Shown piece after piece: positions 59,829-64,000 of a stretch of 64,000 bases of DNA. The stretch's first letter is position 1, and every line of letters starts with the position of its first letter. The position numbers and the translations under genes are program-made. Source of the DNA: Diphasiastrum complanatum (Eukaryota; Streptophyta; Lycopodiopsida; Lycopodiales; Lycopodiaceae); contig CM055099.1 of assembly GCA_029204225.1 (NCBI GenBank), forward strand, positions 67,759,084 to 67,823,083, given 5' to 3'. The notes below the pieces were generated by a model that made no database searches, had not been told where the DNA came from, and was given only the letters and a program-made list of their open reading frames with translations.

Positions 59829-61997
59829 CTAATGTGGATCAAGCATTGATCTTGAGATAAGACCAAGATTAGACCTATGCTTTGAGAAGGCACTTTTGCA
59901 AAGTGGCTTTGTGAGAAGATCAGCAATACACGAAGATGTGTTGACATGTTTTAAGTTGATTTCTCCAATGAGCTTTTTCCTAACAAAATGGTGTGCCACT
60001 TCTATATGCTTGCTTCTTGCATGAAAAATAGGATTGTTTGCAAGAGCTTGTGCCGAAATGTTGTCACATTTGATCAAGGGAAGATCATCCTCTTTGATGC
60101 CCTTTAGCTCCATGATTAACCTCTTGATCCAAAGCACCTCTTTAGTTGTTGTCGTGAGTGCTTTGTACTTGGCCTCACAAGATGATAGAGATATGGTATC
60201 TTGCTTCTTTGAAAGCCAAGACACAAGATTGCCTCCAAGAGAGATAGTATATGCATTAATGGACTTCCGATCCATTTTATCACTTGCAAAGTCGGAATCT
60301 GAATAGCCAACAATGGTTAGATCTTCATTCTTGTACAATAAACCATAATCTCGAGTAGAAGATACATATCTTAGAACTCTCTTGGCCATCTTCCAATTTT
60401 GGATCTTGGGATCTTGCATAAATTGACTCAATTTGTGCACACAATAGCTCAAATCGGGTCTAGTGATAGTAAGCCAAATTAAAGAGCCTATAAGACTCCT
60501 ACAAAGTGTGATGTCCTCAAAGGATCTTTCATCACTTTTAATAGGATCTTTTACATGTTGCTCCATGGGAGTATCTATGCCTTTACAACTTTGCATATTG
60601 AATTTTCTCAACATAGAAAAGACATATCTAGATTGACAAATAAAAGCATACTCTTCATGAAAATCAATCTCAAGGCCCAAAATGTAATGGATCTCTCCTA
60701 GATCTTGCATTTTAAATTCTTTTCCTAATGCATCTTTGGTTTCTTGAACTAGCATCAAACAACTTCCACTAAGAATAATGGCATCTACAAAGATTAGGAG
60801 AATGACAATATTACTACCATCAAATTTTAAGTACATAGAAGGATCATAGTCACTAAGCACAAATCCTAATGAAAGTAGAAAGTTGTTGAGTCTTGAATAC
60901 CATGATATAGGCGCTTGCTTTAAGCCATAAAGACTTCTAAATAGCAAACACACCTTAGATTTATCCTTGATAAATCCTTGAGGCTGTTCCATGTATATCT
61001 CCTCCTCAAGATAGCCATTCAAAAAAGCGTTGGAGACATCAAGTTGAAACAATTTCCACTTAAAAAATAAGGCAAGAGAGATTATAATTCTTATTGTCAC
61101 CATCTTTGCTACAGGAGCAAAGGTTTCTTCATAGTCAAGGCCATATATTTGTGCAAATCCTTTAGCACATAATCTTGCCTTGTACTTGTTGATGGAGCCA
61201 TCATGATTGTACTTGATCTTGAACACCCACTTGCATCTAATGATATGCATGTAAGGTGGTGGATCCACTAGCTCCCATGTGTGGTTGGTAATCAAGGCAT
61301 CATATTCAATCTTCATGGCCTCATTCCACTCCTTGGTATTCAGGGCTTCTTGAACATCTTTGGGCTCCTCATGAGAAACAAAATAAGCATAAGTGGAATC
61401 AAGATCCACTTGTCTTCCTTTGTCATCATAAGTGAGCCTCTTGGGCTCGGATCTCTCCCTCGTGGATCTTCTAGGAGTGAAAATCCGAGGACTTCCATCT
61501 TCAATTCTTGACTCCTCCATATGTTGATTGTCTTCAATAACAATAGGTGATAGATTTTGAGGTTGCTTTATCTCGGCCCCTCCATGATTGAACTTTTCTT
61601 CTTCATGAAAAACTACATCTCTAATATCAATTACTTTAGAGCTAGAGAGCATGTAGATTCGATAGGATTTCTTGTTGGATGAATATCCAACCATTACTCC
61701 TTTGCTTGTACAAGGATCTTCCTTCTTTCTTGTTTCCAAGGGAATATGGACAAAGCATATGCATCCAAATACTCTAAGGTGTTCAACCTTAGGTTTCTTC
61801 AAATAGAGTGCTTCATATGGTGACTTTCCTCCAAGTGCAACATGAGGGAGTCTATTGCAAAGATAGTTTGAACAATTGATAGCCTCACCCCAAAAGTCTT
61901 TTGACAATGTTGCCTCAATTCTAATGGTTTTGGCACATTCACACAGTGTTCTATTCTTTCTTTCAGCCACCCCATTTGAGATGGTGTATATGCACAA
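59829..61997 (-). pseudogene. Copia integrase C-terminus, RT and RNase H, long open frame, RT active site altered
   Basis: An uninterrupted 722-codon frame: integrase end (NGVAERKNRTLCECAKTI, VFGCICFVHIPLETR), the linker RRSTRERSEPKRLTYDDK, RT (WELVDPPPYMHIIRCKWVFK; YEETFAPVAKM; FQLDVSNAFLNGYLEEEIY; LYGLKQAPISWYS; then LIFVDAIILSGS), the connection region, and RNase H (GYSDSDFASDKMDRKSINA; SLSSCEAKYKAL; ARSKHIEVAHHFVRKKL; IADLLTKPLCKSAFSKHR). In the RT catalytic motif the usual YVDD reads FVDA (codon GCC at 60782-60780), so one catalytic Asp is lost. Confidence 0.92.
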
Positions 61998-61998
61998 G

Positions 61999-63765
61999 AA
62001 AACTCCCTTTTAATGCCTTCAAGCTCACAATAATCATGAAATTTATTAGAAGTGTACTCCCCACCTCCATCACTTTTAAGAATCTTGATTTTGTAAGAGA
62101 ATTGCTTTTCAACTAGAGCTTTGAACTTTAGGAAATAGTCAAACACCATAGATTTTGAAGCTAGAAGATATACCCAAGTAAATCTAGTGAAATCATCAAT
62201 GAAAGTTACAAAGCAAGTAGCACCACCCTTGCTCTTTGAAGATGATAAGTGCACATCCGAGTGTATGAGCTCCAATGGATGTGTAGTCTTGAAAGATGAC
62301 CTTGAAAAAGGCTTCTTATGAGACTCAGATATGGCACAAGCCTCACATGGCTTGAAATTCTTGGAGATAAGATTAGGCAAGCCAATAGCTTTGGATTTCT
62401 TGACCATGGACACCATATAATTATAGTTAGGATGTCCCAACCTTCTATGCCATAGTTCCTCCAAAGACATATGAGTAGCAAAAGCACTATCACAAGAGTT
62501 AGCATACTCTTTGGGATCAAGTTTGTAGATTCCACCATATCTAGAGCCAAATGCAAGGATCTCATCATGCTTCTTGATTGTACATGTATCAACATTAAAA
62601 TTCACATCTAGTCCACTATCAAACAATTGCCCAACACTAATAAGATTTTTTGTTAACTTGGGAACAAAAAGTACATTAGACAGAGAAAGAACTTTTGATG
62701 AAGAAAGCTTTAAGGGAATGGTCCCTATGCCTTCAATAGCACACTCATAATCATTTGCTGTGTAGATGGACTTCTTGGCTCCTTCATAAGGTGACATGGA
62801 TGAAAAAGAATACTTGGAGCTACACATATGTGAGGAAGCTCCACTGTCGATATACCACGAACCATCCTTCTTGAAAGGTGATGAAGAAAAACTCGAGACC
62901 ATAAGAGATCCCTCTCCATCACTTGCATGAGCATCTTCTTTCTCTTCATTAGAAATGTTGGCTTGCTTGAATTGACTCTTCTTCTTGAATCAATTGGTGG
63001 CATAATTTCCCTTCTTGCCACAAAAGAAACACTTGATGCTTTTCTTCTTCTTCTTGGATGTGGAAGCTTGAGAGGACTCATCCTCATCTCCTTTCTCCTT
63101 GGAAATAAGATTGTTCTTTCTTGAAGAGGATTGATGTTGATTTTTACTTCTTGTCTTGTGCTTGTCTTTGTTAAAAAGAGCTTTACCATCAATGTTGAGA
63201 GACAGTCTCTCCATTTTCAAGAGTTTATACTCTTGTCTTGATTCTTCAGAAATGAGCACACTTTGGAGTGCTTCCAAACTTGGTAGCTCCTCCTTAATGG
63301 CATAACTCTGAACAAGGTTGTCATATTCCTCCTTTAACCCATTAAGTATGACTTGAACAAGTTCATTTTGGTTGATGGAGTCTCCTATGCATGACAATTC
63401 TCTATGGAGGTCTTTAACTCTCATTACATAAGATGAAGCACATTCATCACTTCTCTGTACACTTTGAAAAATTTGGTTTCTTAGTGTTAGAAGTCTAGAA
63501 GTATTTTTTGCCTCATAGATAGACTTGAGGGTATCCCAAGCATCTTTGGCATTAGTACAAGCACCAATTTCTCTTAAGATGTCATTTGAGACATTTATCT
63601 TAATATAATACAGAGCCATCCTGGCTCTCTTTTTGTACTTTGGAATTTCTTGAGGAATTTGTGTTTCTTCTTCAATGCCAAGTACAATATCCATCACATC
63701 TTGTAGTATTAAGACAGATTCCATTCTAACCTTCCAAATTGAGTACTTTGAAATTTAGAACATCA
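61999..63765 (-). pseudogene. Copia gag, protease and integrase core of the same element
   Basis: Minus strand: gag from about 63765 (IWKVRMESVLILQDVMDIVL; DAWDTLKSIYEAKNTSRLL; LRNQIFQSVQRSDEC), one zinc knuckle CFFCGKKGNYATN (the last Cys position is N) followed by a stop at about 62989, and in the same frame SWYIDSGASSHMCSSKYSF (protease, 62860), NLISVGQLFDSGLDVNFN, GAG-pre-integrase (CEACAISESHKKPFSRSS) and integrase core (LIHSDVHLSSSKSKG, FIDDFTRFTWVYL, SDGGGEYTSNKF). A single frame change at about 62000 separates it from the 59829-61997 frame. One stop plus one shift in about 3.9 kb makes this the youngest-looking element here. Confidence 0.92.
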
Positions 63766-64000
63766 TTGAAGCAACTTGATTCATCTATCAAAGTAGTCAT
63801 GAAAGTGTAAAAGGTGAATGAGATAGTGTCTTCCCTTTGCATACCTGTGGCTAATGCAACTAATCCTTGATGGCTTCTCCTTAGATCTTGAAGATCTCCT
63901 TGGTGTCCTCGGGTGTGGAGTTGTTGGAGTTAATCTTCACTCCTACTCACCTAAACTTATCCCTGAGCACTACGTTATTCTCTCTCTACAACGATAGTAG
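63766..64000. other. Leader of the Copia element, window edge
   Basis: Upstream of gag on the minus strand. No primer site or LTR start is visible within the window, so the 5' LTR is presumably beyond 64000 or lost. Confidence 0.5.

Overview
The window looks like nuclear DNA of a land plant with a large, retrotransposon-filled genome. The evidence is a six-exon plant-type laccase with spliceosomal introns, many Ty1/Copia elements primed by initiator-Met tRNA (tggtatcagagc sites), Gypsy elements (one chromovirus, one long element with a tggcgcc primer site), and long GA microsatellites. The age and variety of the broken elements would suit a gymnosperm or another large-genome plant, but I cannot fix the species.

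Layout. 1-1.6 kb: a direct duplication of about 0.7 kb. 1.7-4.6 kb: LTR, primer site and gag-integrase of a Copia element. 4.6-7.9 kb: a decayed six-exon gene combining what looks like a ParB-type domain with a bacterial-type DNA N4/N6-methylase domain; this is the most unusual item. 8.2-9.6 kb: Copia gag with primer site and a short LTR (minus). 9.66-12.3 kb: Copia with its reverse transcriptase deleted. 12.5-14.8 kb: an unrecognised gene remnant followed by TGTCGGA/TCCGACA dyads, perhaps a CACTA-type transposon. 15.5-16.2 kb: Copia RT scrap. 17.66-20.66 kb (minus): an apparently intact laccase gene with a TATA box. 22.4-24.5 kb: Copia LTR, gag and protease. 26.7-27.2 kb: tandem duplication. 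28.7-31.5 kb (minus): chromovirus Gypsy remnant. 32.4-36.85 kb (minus): Copia with both LTRs. 39.6-42.6 kb (minus): two Copia fragments. 42.66 kb: a G24 tract beside a polypurine tract and LTR. 43.4-44.8 kb: a DUF7869-like scrap, then Copia RNase H, LTR and primer site. 45.8 kb: a palindromic repeat cluster. 46.5-47.6 kb: Copia gag-protease. 47.6-58.1 kb: a long Gypsy element with a Copia 3' end nested inside it and a large extra ORF after pol. 58.3-59.0 kb: an unrecognised ORF pair. 59.2-63.8 kb (minus): the best preserved Copia element.

The laccase is the only gene I judge likely to work; it would act in the cell wall on phenolics and monolignols. Nearly everything else is retrotransposon in stages of decay. 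Two main Copia families recur. Family A has paired CCHC knuckles and LTRs rich in TTCGCGAA. Family B has one CCHC knuckle and a WW/WYIDSGASSHM protease motif. The methylase-type gene is unlike the retroelements: it keeps five consistent GT-AG introns although its reading frame is broken, so it is a relic of a real spliced gene and not a processed copy.
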